From: Acidobacteriota bacterium | GTDB taxonomy: Bacteria; Acidobacteriota; Terriglobia; Bryobacterales; Bryobacteraceae | Length of the DNA: 48,280 bases | Reading direction: 5' to 3' | Assembly (NCBI GenBank): GCA_025353165.1 | Contig: JANXRE010000117.1 | Span: 1-48,280, forward strand | Shown: positions 1 to 7,724 of the stretch, in pieces | Layout of the letters: the number at the start of each line of letters is the position of its first letter | How positions within the stretch are numbered: the first letter of the stretch is position 1 | Notes under the pieces: generated by a model | Seen by the model: only the letters and a program-made list of their open reading frames with translations | Database searches by the model: none | Told to the model about the DNA's origin: nothing | Program-made: the position numbers and the translations under genes

Positions 1-98
1 ACCACTCGAACTGATTGAATCCCACCTCGAAGCAGCAAGTCAACCTTGTCCCGGTGACGCTTGGGCAAGCGAATGTGGAGTCGACGGTAGGCTCGCAT
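1..98 (-). CDS. probable IS630-like transposase, N-terminus (partial)
   Basis: The minus strand opens with an ATG at 98 and stays open to the window edge (32 codons). The peptide starts MRAYRRLHIRLPKRHRD and contains LLLRGGIQSVRVV. This pattern resembles the N-terminal helix-turn-helix of IS630-type transposases, where an RSG/RGG-x-x-S/A-x-R-V turn is common. Only the DNA-binding end would be visible; the catalytic domain would lie outside the window. The next 45 bases upstream are A+T-rich, as at many IS edges. The assignment rests on about 30 residues and could be another helix-turn-helix protein. Confidence 0.4.
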   Translation of the reverse strand, partial: MRAYRRLHIRLPKRHRDKVDLLLRGGIQSVRV

Positions 99-343
99 GA
101 CCAAGTATAATCCAAACCATTCTCAATTAAAAGTGTTTAAAAATACCTTTTCAAGCGGTCAGAGACCTAGTTGATCGATCCTACTCTGCTCCACCTGGCC
201 GACGAAGCCGGGTTCTGCCTTACGTCCTCTCCGCTGCGGGACTGGAAGTCCTCGACCGCCGATTCCAGCGCCCCCATCGACCACCGTGTCTCGAACTGGA
301 CCCGCGCCTGGACCGCTCCACCCGACCCACAGAACTGCGCCCA
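99..343. other. gene-poor interval with possible transposase remnant
   Basis: No complete gene is seen. Positions 105-155 are A+T-rich. From about 183 the plus strand reads TLLHLADEAGFCL, which recalls the segment around a catalytic Asp in IS630-type DDE transposases, but the reading frame closes after about 55 codons without a start. It may be a scar of a second IS copy. Minus-strand frames across the interval look like shadows and run out of frame into mltG. Confidence 0.3.
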
Positions 344-1318
344 TTAGCGGCTTTGTCTGCGACGGTATGCCAGCACATTCTTCTCGTGTTTGGCGTAGTC
401 GGAACTGAAGTTGTGCGTGCCCGATCCGTCGCCCTTCGCGACGAAGTACAGGTAATCGCCGTGCGCCGGGTGCAGTGCGGCCTGGAGTGACGCAAGACCT
501 GGATTCGCGATCGGTCCGGGCGGCAATCCCGCGTGCCGATAGGTGTTGTACGCGCTCCGGTTGTCCAGATCTGAGCGGTAGATCGTGCCTCGGTAGCGAT
601 CCTCGAGCAGCGCCGCATAGATCGTCGTGGGGTCGCATTGCAGCGGCATCCCCTTGTCGAGGCGATTGTGAAACACCGATGCAACCAGCGGGCGCTCGCT
701 GGCTTGTCCCGTCTCTTTCTCAATCAATGAAGCGAGGGTGACCATCTCGTGGACATTCGCCGATTCGCCCCACTCGCGGCGAAATTGATCGGTCATCTTC
801 TGGCAGAGTTGCGCCGCGGTGGTCCGGCGCGTGATGCGGTAAGTGGACGGGAACAGATACCCTTCGAGCGTGCGGGCGCGGGGGGCGAGGTCGTGTATCA
901 GCGACGTGTTCCGCGCCGCGGCCAGAAATGCCTTCGATCCGATGATGCCCAAGCCGTCGAGCGCGGTCGCAATGTCGAATATGTTGCTGCCTTCGGGAAC
1001 AGTCAATTCGTAGTAGAAAACGTCGCCGCGCGCGATGCGATCGAACACACCCCAAACCGAGTCTGAGCGCTTGAACCGGTATTCTCCGGCTTGCAGAGTG
1101 GCGTTGGGACGCAGCGCCCGAACGAGCAGAAACTGCCACGGAACGTGGATCACGCCGTTCCTGGCCAGCTCCGATGCCATAGCCCGCGTGGAGGTGCCCT
1201 TCTCTAAATCGACAAACGTTTCATCTCCGAAGCCCCGGTAGGGCGCGTACAACGACAGGAGCAGCGCGCCGCCCGCCAGAATCGCCAGCAACACGGCGAG
1301 AGCAAAAAGACGCTTCAA
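344..1318 (-). CDS. mltG: endolytic murein transglycosylase MltG (YceG-like)
   Basis: The product is 324 residues, the usual size for the family. It begins with one membrane anchor (residues 2-24, KRLF then an Ala/Leu-rich stretch), followed by a LysM-like segment and the YceG catalytic domain. The catalytic region is clear near residue 200, with the LASLIEKET motif carrying the expected Glu and the following ASVFHNRL and DPTTIYA blocks. Family members cleave nascent glycan strands at the inner membrane and set glycan chain length. The start is TTG at 1318, and it overlaps the ruvX stop (TTGA), so the two genes are translationally coupled. I see no lesion. Confidence 0.93.
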   Translation of the reverse strand: MKRLFALAVLLAILAGGALLLSLYAPYRGFGDETFVDLEKGTSTRAMASELARNGVIHVPWQFLLVRALRPNATLQAGEYRFKRSDSVWGVFDRIARGDVFYYELTVPEGSNIFDIATALDGLGIIGSKAFLAAARNTSLIHDLAPRARTLEGYLFPSTYRITRRTTAAQLCQKMTDQFRREWGESANVHEMVTLASLIEKETGQASERPLVASVFHNRLDKGMPLQCDPTTIYAALLEDRYRGTIYRSDLDNRSAYNTYRHAGLPPGPIANPGLASLQAALHPAHGDYLYFVAKGDGSGTHNFSSDYAKHEKNVLAYRRRQSR

Positions 1319-1779
1319 TCCATTGCCTCCGGGTTCTCATGCAGTGAATCGAGGTAGCTTTCGAGGAGGATTACCGCCGACAGCCGGTCGATAGCCGCGG
1401 CGCGCTTTTCGATTCCAATACCGCTCTCCCTTAAGACGCGCGCGGCTTGCCGGGAGGTCCACCGCTCGTCCCAGAAATGCACCGCAACGCTGGTGCGCCG
1501 GTGCAGACGCTCCGCGAATTCCCGAGTGTACTCAGCCTGCCGGCTCTCGTCGCCGCTCATGTGCAGCGGCAGTCCCACGAGGATCAGCGAGACCGCGTAA
1601 TCCTCAATCAGCCGCGCGAGCGCGTCCAGGTCGTCCCGAACGCGCGTGCGTTGCAGCGTATCCAGGCCCTGCGCTGTAAGGCCGAGCTCGTCGCTAACGG
1701 CTAATCCGATCCGCTTTTTCCCGAAATCCAACGCGAGCACCCGGCCCTCGCGCGGAGTTTGCTCCGCCACCTCTGCCAT
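1315..1779 (-). CDS. ruvX: putative pre-16S rRNA nuclease / Holliday junction resolvase-like YqgF
   Basis: The YqgF/RuvX fold is recognisable: LALDFGKKRIGLAVSDE near the N-terminus with the first catalytic Asp, LILVGLPLHMSGDES in the middle, and FWDERWTSRQA followed by AAIDRLSAVILLESYLD at the end. I choose ATG 1779 (MAEVAEQ) rather than the longer start at 1812, because the longer form would run into the start region of the divergent permease gene at 1803. The product is then 154 residues, near the family norm of 130-150. It lies upstream of mltG in one operon. The enzyme family trims the 5' end of 16S rRNA precursor; a recombination role is less well supported. Confidence 0.9.
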   Translation of the reverse strand: MAEVAEQTPREGRVLALDFGKKRIGLAVSDELGLTAQGLDTLQRTRVRDDLDALARLIEDYAVSLILVGLPLHMSGDESRQAEYTREFAERLHRRTSVAVHFWDERWTSRQAARVLRESGIGIEKRAAAIDRLSAVILLESYLDSLHENPEAMD

Positions 1780-1802
1780 TATAGAAGGAGGAAGCCCAGG
1801 GG

Positions 1803-2975
1803 TTGTCCGCACTGACTCAGACGACGCTGCCGGTACAGCACAAGCCGGGCAACGCGGCGCTTCGCGTTCTCGCGTTCGCAGCCGTCATCGCGCTGCTGTA
1901 CTACGGCCGGATCGTCCTCATTACTCTCCTGATCGCGGTCATGCTGGCGTTTCTTCTGGAGCCGGGCGTCCGGCTGGTGATGAAATTGCGGCTTCCCAGG
2001 GGTCTGGCCAGCCTCGTGGTGTGCAGCCTCGCGCTCCTGTTCATCTATCTGCTCGGCCTCGGAATCTATACCGAGATATCCGCCCTAATTGACGATCTCC
2101 CGGCGTACAGCGACCGTGTCAATCAACTGGTGGATCAGGCGGCGACGAGGGTGGACGAACTGGAGAAGAACACCTACGAACTGGTGGTGCCAAAACGATA
2201 TCGCGACCAGCCGCTAGCGCCGGTGCAAGGGCTGCGCGCCGTAGGCTCGAATTCGAAGCGCAAGGGCAAGCCCGCCGAGCCCGTTCCAATCCAGCCGCCG
2301 GCGATTCAGGAAGTCCGCATCCATCGTGAGCCGACGCCGCTCTGGTCCTACGCCTACAACTACGTGCGATCGTTCTACAACGTCGCGTTGATGACGTCCT
2401 TTGTCCCATTCCTGGTGTATTTCATGCTGAGCTGGCGCGACCACCTGCGCCGCAACTATCTCTACCTGTTCAATGCGGCGGATCGCCAGTCAGCCGGCCG
2501 GAGCTGGGAACGCGTAGCGGAGGTGGCGCGAGCATACGTTCTCGGCAATGCGATCCTGGGCCTACTGCTCGGCGTGGCCAGCGCGCTGTTCTTCATCATC
2601 ATCGAACTGCCGTATGCCATCCTTGCCGGAGCGCTCAGCGGCTTTCTGAGCCTGGTGCCATACGTCGGCGTGCCGCTGGCTATCATCCCGCCCCTGATTG
2701 CCGCACTACCGAAATTCAGTTCCCCGAGCGTGTACGTAATCATAGCCGCCGTGGTGGCGCTGTTCCATCTGATCGGACTCAACCTGCTGTATCCAAAGCT
2801 GGTCGGCGCTCGCGTACACCTCAATCCGCTGGCGGTCACGGTGGCGCTGATGTTCTGGGGCACGCTGTGGGGCGGCATTGGCCTGCTGCTTGCCATCCCG
2901 ATCACCGCCGGACTGAAGGCCGTGTGCGACAACACCTCGAGCTTGAACGCCTACGGCAAGCTCCTCGGAGATTAA
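1803..2975 (+). CDS. AI-2E family transporter (PF01594-type permease)
   Basis: The product is 390 residues with paired N-terminal membrane helices (about residues 20-75), a long hydrophilic stretch of about 100 residues, and a C-terminal bundle of helices. Conserved blocks include GNAILGLLLGVASA and LSLVPYVGVPLAIIPP, characteristic of the AI-2E/PerM/TqsA family. Family members export quorum signals or act as Na+/H+ antiporters, so the substrate cannot be told from sequence. The start is TTG at 1803, supported by a strong ribosome-binding site (AAGGAGGAA, 1785-1793) nine bases upstream. It is divergent from ruvX, with only 23 bp between the starts. Confidence 0.9.
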   Translation: MSALTQTTLPVQHKPGNAALRVLAFAAVIALLYYGRIVLITLLIAVMLAFLLEPGVRLVMKLRLPRGLASLVVCSLALLFIYLLGLGIYTEISALIDDLPAYSDRVNQLVDQAATRVDELEKNTYELVVPKRYRDQPLAPVQGLRAVGSNSKRKGKPAEPVPIQPPAIQEVRIHREPTPLWSYAYNYVRSFYNVALMTSFVPFLVYFMLSWRDHLRRNYLYLFNAADRQSAGRSWERVAEVARAYVLGNAILGLLLGVASALFFIIIELPYAILAGALSGFLSLVPYVGVPLAIIPPLIAALPKFSSPSVYVIIAAVVALFHLIGLNLLYPKLVGARVHLNPLAVTVALMFWGTLWGGIGLLLAIPITAGLKAVCDNTSSLNAYGKLLGD

Positions 2976-2978
2976 TCG

Positions 2979-3473
2979 ATGAAACTGACGCGGAATTTCC
3001 TGGCCGCTCTCGGCATCGGATTGGTTGTGGTCGGCCTCGTCGTCTACGGCACGATGGTGAAAACGAAAGGTGCGCACCTGACCCTGAACGGAAAGGTGAT
3101 GCACGTTCGCACGCTTCCCACCGATGAGAAGAACTCGATTGTCGTGGTCGATTTCCGAGTTCGCAACGAGGCGGAGATCCCTTTCATGAGCCGCGAAGCC
3201 AAAGTGATCCTCACCAAGGCGGACGGCTCGGAGGTGGAGGGCGATACGATCGCGCGGACCGATATGGACCGGGTGTTCGATTACTACAAAATCCTCGGGC
3301 CGAAATACAATCCCGTTCTGATCCAGCGCGACCGGATCAAGGGAGGCGAGACGATGGACCGCATGGTGGCGGCATCCGTCGCCCTGCCGGAGGCCGATGT
3401 CGAACGCCGGAAGAACGTGACCGTGCGGCTGTTCGACGTGGATGGACCGACCTTCGAGATCAAGGAGAAGTAG
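2979..3473 (+). CDS. hypothetical membrane-anchored protein
   Basis: The product is 164 residues, and the ATG follows the permease stop after three bases, so the two genes are almost certainly cotranscribed. Residues 5-27 form one hydrophobic helix; the rest is predicted outside the membrane. The outer part has a beta-rich look (NSIVVVDFRVRNEAEIPF, VTVRLFDVDGPTF), like small Ig-like or DUF4352-type domains that bind or stabilise partners. I do not recognise a family with certainty. The operon arrangement suggests an accessory to the permease, which is inference only. Confidence 0.75.
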   Translation: MKLTRNFLAALGIGLVVVGLVVYGTMVKTKGAHLTLNGKVMHVRTLPTDEKNSIVVVDFRVRNEAEIPFMSREAKVILTKADGSEVEGDTIARTDMDRVFDYYKILGPKYNPVLIQRDRIKGGETMDRMVAASVALPEADVERRKNVTVRLFDVDGPTFEIKEK

Positions 3474-3474
3474 A

Positions 3475-3523
3475 GCTAACTATTCTGTTCCGGCACGCTA
3501 ACTATTCGGTTAGCGAAAGCCGG
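3475..3523. repeat. short direct repeat with embedded hairpin
   Basis: GCTAACTATTC occurs at 3475-3485 and again at 3497-3507, 22 bp apart. The second copy forms a perfect 6-bp stem (GCTAAC 3497-3502, GTTAGC 3509-3514) inside an outer CCGGC/GCCGG stem (3490-3494 with 3519-3523). It starts two bases after the upstream stop codon. There is no T-tract, so it is a weak terminator at best; mRNA 3'-end protection is an alternative. Confidence 0.55.
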
Positions 3524-3581
3524 CAGACCCAACCGCGTTTCTTCTACTTACGGCGTTCGGCAGCGATGGACCTTGTCCTGC

Positions 3582-3746
3582 ATGAAAACCGCCCGTGGAG
3601 GAGATAGGAACAACAGACTGCGTGCCGTGATCGCCCCCGTGACGCTGATAACAGGCTCGGCGGTTGTCCAAGGGCAGACGCGTCTGAATGCGGACATTGG
3701 TTTCCTGTTCAAGATGCATTCCGCCAACCTTCCGGCCGGCAACTAG
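3582..3746 (+). pseudogene. possible remnant of a small secreted protein gene
   Basis: A 54-codon frame from ATG 3582 ends at TAG 3746. It has a basic N-terminus, a short hydrophobic stretch, then VVQGQTRLNADIGFLFKMHS and a terminal NLPAGN. The sequence after GQT resembles the opening of a secreted protein type common in Acidobacteria, in which an alternating ..PF.F......LPAGTY pattern follows the signal peptide. Here the stop falls exactly where the conserved Tyr codon would be expected, and the following frame contains a second stop four codons later. I read it as a truncated or dead gene; a chance frame is possible. Confidence 0.35.
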
Positions 3747-3913
3747 CCGATCTGGTAGCGCGGCGATACCCCAGAGCCCGCATGTCGAGCCGCGCCCCAG
3801 CCGGGGCTTTCTCCGGCGGAGAAGGAACGGTTGGCCGTCGTACCGCTGAGCATACCGAAAGCCGGCTGAGGAGCATTGAGTCCGATCGTTAACTTGCCTT
3901 CGTCATGGGCCTT
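3747..3913. other. intergenic stretch, nothing recognised
   Basis: Between the small remnant and the terminator hairpin I see no convincing gene on either strand. The stretch is G+C-rich and may contain the decayed downstream part of the remnant at 3582. Confidence 0.4.
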
Positions 3914-3942
3914 GCGAGCCCGCTCCCCGGGCTCGCTCTTTT
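3914..3942 (+). terminator. intrinsic terminator
   Basis: A perfect 9-bp stem GCGAGCCCG (3914-3922) pairs with CGGGCTCGC (3928-3936) around a 5-base loop and is followed by TCTTTT (3937-3942). It would end plus-strand transcripts from the permease operon. It also argues that the hydrolase fragment starts downstream of it, not at the earlier TTG at 3876. Confidence 0.85.
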
Positions 3943-3962
3943 CCGCCGATTACAATAACGGA

Positions 3963-4256
3963 TTGCAGCCCTTCCGTCCTCTTGTCCGAAATCCACACCT
4001 GCTGACTATACTCGGCAACTTCTGGCCGCGTTCGCTCGACGAGCGTCGCTTCCCGGTCGAGCGGCGAATCGTGGAGACCGAGCCTGGCGTCAGCGTTCTC
4101 GTGCTGTCGCAAAGGCCGGAGGGCGAACCAAAGGGCCAGCTCGTTCTGGTGCACGGACTCGAGGGGTCGAGCGGTTCCGGGTACAAGAAGTCGATGGCGC
4201 AACATGCCCTCGAAGCCGGCTACGCGGTTCATCGATTCAACATCAACACGTTATGA
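3963..4256 (+). pseudogene. YheT-family alpha/beta hydrolase, N-terminal half (gene split by insertion)
   Basis: From TTG 3963 the peptide reads MQPFRPLVRNPHLLT, the typical opening of YheT/EMB8-type hydrolases. The oxyanion-loop region LVLVHGLEGSSGSGY and the strand AGYAVHRFN follow. The expected continuation (N-M-R-x-C-G-G) is missing; instead the frame reads INTL and stops at 4256. The missing part, starting exactly at NMRVCGG, is found at 17939-18630 on the same strand. The homologous gene would be about 320 codons. An earlier TTG at 3876 is in frame but precedes the terminator at 3914-3942, so I do not use it. No active site serine is present in this fragment, so it cannot be functional alone. 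Confidence 0.9.
4233..4243. repeat. left junction repeat of the 13.7-kb insertion
   Basis: CGATTCAACAT at this point matches CGAGTCAACAT at 17939-17949 in 10 of 11 positions, the last seven being identical. Hydrolase coding sequence ends here and insert sequence begins. It is a candidate target duplication or attachment core. Confidence 0.6.
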
Positions 4257-4388
4257 CGCTGTAAAAACGGGGGTTGCCGTCCCGGCCCGGCATACCAGTT
4301 GCGCCTTCGGCATCTAATCAAGTATCCTCGAAAGTAAACGGATCAAAGCAGTAACTTCAGGAAGCCTGTTCAAATCGGAGGGAAAGCC

Positions 4389-5150
4389 TTGAACATCGTC
4401 ATTCGTGTGGCTGTTCTGCTCGTTGCAGCAGTCGCCACCTTCGCGCAAACGCGCAGCCAACAGGCGCTGGCCGTGCTGAACAGCGCTCTGGCCGCTACGG
4501 CCGCCCGGGGCGTTGACGACATCACCCTTAGCGGTCAGGCGACCCTCATCGCCGGGTCAGAAACCGATTCGGGCGAGGCGAAATTGCAGGCCAAAGGGTA
4601 CGACTTGAGCCGCGTGACCCTGCTTCCCACCAGCGGCGCGCGAGAAGAAATCCGAAATGTCCGGCGCGGCAGTTGGTCGAAGCCGGGCGCGCAAGGCGAA
4701 ATGGCCCTTCATAACACGTGGACCTCCGCGGCGTGGTTCGCGCCGTCACTCGTCGTGCGCGAATGGGTAAGTAATCCTTTGATGACGCTGGAGTTCGTGG
4801 GGCCCGAGCAACTGGATGGCGTGCAGGTAACGCGCATACGCGCCAGGCTCGCGGTGGAAGGTGGTGACGCCCAGTCGGTCGCGGCCGCTACGGATCTCAG
4901 CGCCATGGATCTGTTGGTCGGCGCCAAAGACGGCCTGCCAATGGCGCTGGAGTTCAACGTTCACCCGGACAACGACTACCTGATCGGGCTGCCCACGCGA
5001 ATAACCGTCGGCGATTACCGCAACACGGGCGGTGCAATGTCGCCCTTTCGCATTCAACGGTTCCTTCAGAACACGTTGACGCTCGATTTCGCCGTCTCAG
5101 CCGCTCAGATCAACACGGGAATTTCCAGCAGCGAGTTCGCAGTTCAGTAA
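4389..5150 (+). CDS. secreted hypothetical protein
   Basis: The product is 253 residues with a clear signal peptide (MNIVIRVAVLLVAAVATFAQ, cut likely after FAQ). The start is TTG at 4389, preceded by GGAGGGAAA. The mature part looks like an all-beta domain; motifs such as PSLVVREW, LDGVQVTRIRARL and GLPTRITVGDYR suggest a lipid-carrier or LolA/LppX-like sheet, but I cannot assign a family. It is the first gene inside the insertion and converges with the FG-GAP gene. The cargo role is unknown. Confidence 0.75.
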   Translation: MNIVIRVAVLLVAAVATFAQTRSQQALAVLNSALAATAARGVDDITLSGQATLIAGSETDSGEAKLQAKGYDLSRVTLLPTSGAREEIRNVRRGSWSKPGAQGEMALHNTWTSAAWFAPSLVVREWVSNPLMTLEFVGPEQLDGVQVTRIRARLAVEGGDAQSVAAATDLSAMDLLVGAKDGLPMALEFNVHPDNDYLIGLPTRITVGDYRNTGGAMSPFRIQRFLQNTLTLDFAVSAAQINTGISSSEFAVQ

Positions 5151-5203
5151 CCGAGCATCACCCAATGCGCACTTATGAGCGATTGTTGATTTGAAGCGAC
5201 CAA

Positions 5204-5266
5204 ACCGCTTGCTTGGCGCGTGCGGCTCGGAATGAGTTTCCGAGCCGTGACTGCGAAGGAGCGGAC
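5204..5266. repeat. dispersed palindromic intergenic repeat, copy 1
   Basis: The unit begins ACCGCTTGCT, has a 9-bp inner stem GGCTCGGAA (5224-5232) / TTCCGAGCC (5238-5246) around a TGAGT loop, and ends AAGGAGCGGAC. The outer arms (ACCGCT.. / ..AGCGG) also pair partly. A second copy with the same arms and spacing lies at 24982-25045. It sits between convergent genes, two bases before the FG-GAP stop codon, so it may also act as a bidirectional terminator or mRNA stabiliser, like REP/BIME elements. Confidence 0.75.
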
Positions 5267-5267
5267 C

Positions 5268-7706
5268 TCACTTTCCCGTGCCCGCCAGCGTCGCGCTCAA
5301 CGTCGTGCCGCCGCCGAAGACCTGAAGCGTAGCGGTTTGTGCTCCCCTGAACTGGGGCGCGAACCGCACGCTCACCTGGCAGCTTGCCCTCGGCGCGAGG
5401 CTTGCCCCGCAAGTGTTGGTTTCGGTGAACTCCCGGCCGTTCGGTCCCGCGATTTGCACGGTTCCCACGAAGGCCCGCGCGGACGTGACGTTGGTCAGGG
5501 TGACCACTTGCGGATTGCTGGTAGTGCCCTTTGCCTGGTTACCGAAATCGATGCTGGCGGGCGCGAGCGCCAGCACTACCCCGGTGCCAGTCAGCCCCGC
5601 CGTTTGCGGACTACCCGCGGCATTGGAGGCAATGGACACCGATCCAGTGAGGACACCGCCGAGTTTGGGGGCGAAGGCAACCATGATCTTGCAGCTCGCT
5701 CCCGGCGCGAGACTCGCGCCGCAATTGTTCCACTCGGTAAAGTCGCCGGTTGTGGCGATGCTCGAAATGGTCAACGTGGCCGACCCGGAGTTAGTCAGTC
5801 TCAGGGCCTGCGGCGGGCTGGTGGTGCCGGCCGTCTGGCCGGTGAAGGTCAGCGAGGTCGACGACAAAGTCACGGCGGGGGCAGCCACGCCGGTGCCGCT
5901 CACCGCGATGGTGTGCGGGCTACCCACGGCGCTGTCGGTAATGGTCACCGTGGCGCTTCGCGCGCCCGCGGCGGTCGGATTAAAGACCGTGTTGATCTGG
6001 CACTGTTGAGTTGGCGGCAGGCCCGGGGGACATGTGCTTGTCAGTGAGAAATCGCCGGCATTGGGGCCGGTGATCTGGGTGTTGGAAATGTTGATGGTGC
6101 CTTCCTTTGTGGCGACGTTAGTGAGTGTGGCCGGTTTCGGAGGCGTGGGGCTGCCGAGGTTCTGGCTGCCGAAGGCGAGCGAGGGGGTGGAGAGATTGAG
6201 CGTGGTTTGCAGGTATATAGACTGGTCGCCGACAAAATCAAGCCTCCCGTCTCCGTTGACGTCGGCTGCGATCAGGTAATGGTTCGAGGGTGGCACCTGC
6301 CCAAGAATTGGTACGAACTGCGGTTGAAACGTCCCATCCCCGTTTCCCAGGAAAATCGACAGGGTGTCAAGCGCCACGAAAAGGCATTCGCCCGGTGGAC
6401 TGATGCCGCAAACACTGCTCACGACGATATCCAGTTTCCCATCGTTATTGACGTCGCCAATGGCCGCCGTATTCGCATGGTAGCCGGTGGTGTAGTCGAC
6501 GGCACCCTGGAAGGTGCCGTCGCCGTTGCCAAGCAGAACGGAAATTGTTCCCGGACTCAGGCAGTTAGCATCCGTTCCACAATAGTTCACCACGACCAGG
6601 TCCAGCTTGCCGTCTCCGTTGAAGTCGGCGGCGTAGAGAGCTGTGGGCCCTTTCTCAATTGGCAGTGTTGTGGGGAGTAGTTGGAATGTGCCATCCCCGT
6701 TTCCCAGATAGACTTCGATCACCGATCCCAGGACCACCAGATCCAGCTTGCCGTCTCCGTTGAAGTCCCCCGCCACCATGTATTCGCCGTTGGCGGTCGG
6801 GAGCGCAGTGAGTGGCTGAAACGAACCATCGCCGTTGCCGAGCAGCAGCGAAATCGTTGAGTCGCTGTTGACCACTGCAAGATCCGGCTTTCCATCGCCA
6901 TTGAAGTCCGCGGCTATGATCGTTGGAACAATTTGGGGAGAGATGGTCGCGCCCGCGGCAAACTCGGTTGAGGGCTGAAAGGTTCCGTCGCCGTTTCCGA
7001 GGAGAACTCCAATCGTTGGCGTTGGGGGGTATAAGGGGGCATAGGTGTTTACGACAGCCAAATCGAGCTTACCATCGCCGTTCAGGTCGGCGGCGACCAG
7101 GCCTGTGGGCTCAGCGGACGAATTGGCCGATTGGGATGTCCGAAAGGACACTTGGGGCTGGAATGTACCGTCTCCGTTGCCAAGCGTGATCCCAACCCAG
7201 CCTTCGGCGACCCCCTGCGAAAAGACGGTAAAGGTGTATGCTAAGTCGGGCTTCCCGTCGCCATTGAAATCCGCCACAATCTGACCGCCCGGGCCGCCTC
7301 CAAGGTTTTGATGGAGTATGACTGAAACGGAGATCGAGGGCGTGCCGATGGGAAGATAGGCCACGTTCGAGGTTTCACCGGTACCGGCGGCGCCAGAATT
7401 GACCACCGTAACGGAGGCGGTAGCGCTGCCGGATATGTCCCCCGCCAGAATCGCGGCACCCAACTGCGAACTGCTTACAAACGTCGTGGCTCTGGGTGTT
7501 CCGTTCCAATTGACGATGGAGCTCTGGGCAAAACCGGTGCCGTTCACCGTCAGTGTAAAGCTGGGACCGCCGGGCGTGACAGCGCTAGGGCTAAGCGGTA
7601 GGTTGATAAGGGGTACCGGATTGGTTTGCGATTGGGCGCTGGCCTGCGGCAAGCCCGTGAGCGCGAACAGCGCGAAAATGGATTTACTTGTGAATCCGTG
7701 GGACAT
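5268..7706 (-). CDS. secreted FG-GAP/VCBS repeat protein with choice-of-anchor D domains
   Basis: The product is 812 residues. A signal peptide spans residues 1-24 (ends ASA). Residues about 30-115 form an IPT/TIG-like Ig fold with NGTGFAQSSIVNWNG. Next come seven calcium-binding FG-GAP units, recognised as DFNGDGKPDLA, DLNGDGKLDLA, DFNGDGKPDLA, DFNGDGKLDLV, DFNGDGKLDLV, DVNNDGKLDIV and DVNGDGRLDFV, together a beta-propeller. Residues about 505-810 are three ASPM-SPD-2-Hydin (choice-of-anchor D) modules with recurring C-G/P-x-L-A/P-x-x-x-x-C and GTG ends. The protein is expected at the cell surface or secreted; binding partners are unknown. It starts 18 bases after the beta-helix gene stop and is probably cotranscribed with it. 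Confidence 0.9.
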   Translation of the reverse strand: MSHGFTSKSIFALFALTGLPQASAQSQTNPVPLINLPLSPSAVTPGGPSFTLTVNGTGFAQSSIVNWNGTPRATTFVSSSQLGAAILAGDISGSATASVTVVNSGAAGTGETSNVAYLPIGTPSISVSVILHQNLGGGPGGQIVADFNGDGKPDLAYTFTVFSQGVAEGWVGITLGNGDGTFQPQVSFRTSQSANSSAEPTGLVAADLNGDGKLDLAVVNTYAPLYPPTPTIGVLLGNGDGTFQPSTEFAAGATISPQIVPTIIAADFNGDGKPDLAVVNSDSTISLLLGNGDGSFQPLTALPTANGEYMVAGDFNGDGKLDLVVLGSVIEVYLGNGDGTFQLLPTTLPIEKGPTALYAADFNGDGKLDLVVVNYCGTDANCLSPGTISVLLGNGDGTFQGAVDYTTGYHANTAAIGDVNNDGKLDIVVSSVCGISPPGECLFVALDTLSIFLGNGDGTFQPQFVPILGQVPPSNHYLIAADVNGDGRLDFVGDQSIYLQTTLNLSTPSLAFGSQNLGSPTPPKPATLTNVATKEGTINISNTQITGPNAGDFSLTSTCPPGLPPTQQCQINTVFNPTAAGARSATVTITDSAVGSPHTIAVSGTGVAAPAVTLSSTSLTFTGQTAGTTSPPQALRLTNSGSATLTISSIATTGDFTEWNNCGASLAPGASCKIMVAFAPKLGGVLTGSVSIASNAAGSPQTAGLTGTGVVLALAPASIDFGNQAKGTTSNPQVVTLTNVTSARAFVGTVQIAGPNGREFTETNTCGASLAPRASCQVSVRFAPQFRGAQTATLQVFGGGTTLSATLAGTGK

Positions 7707-7724
7707 TTGTTTGCTCTTTTCTTT

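Noticed and set aside
4244-4388. Inverted repeats at the outer ends of the island
   Set aside because: Comparing 4244-4280 with the reverse complement of 17900-17938 gave no match beyond chance.
6240-7290. Recurrent near-identical short DNA blocks about every 130-200 bases
   Set aside because: They encode the calcium-binding DxNGDGxxD loops of the FG-GAP protein on the minus strand; spacing is irregular and there is no CRISPR repeat-spacer structure.
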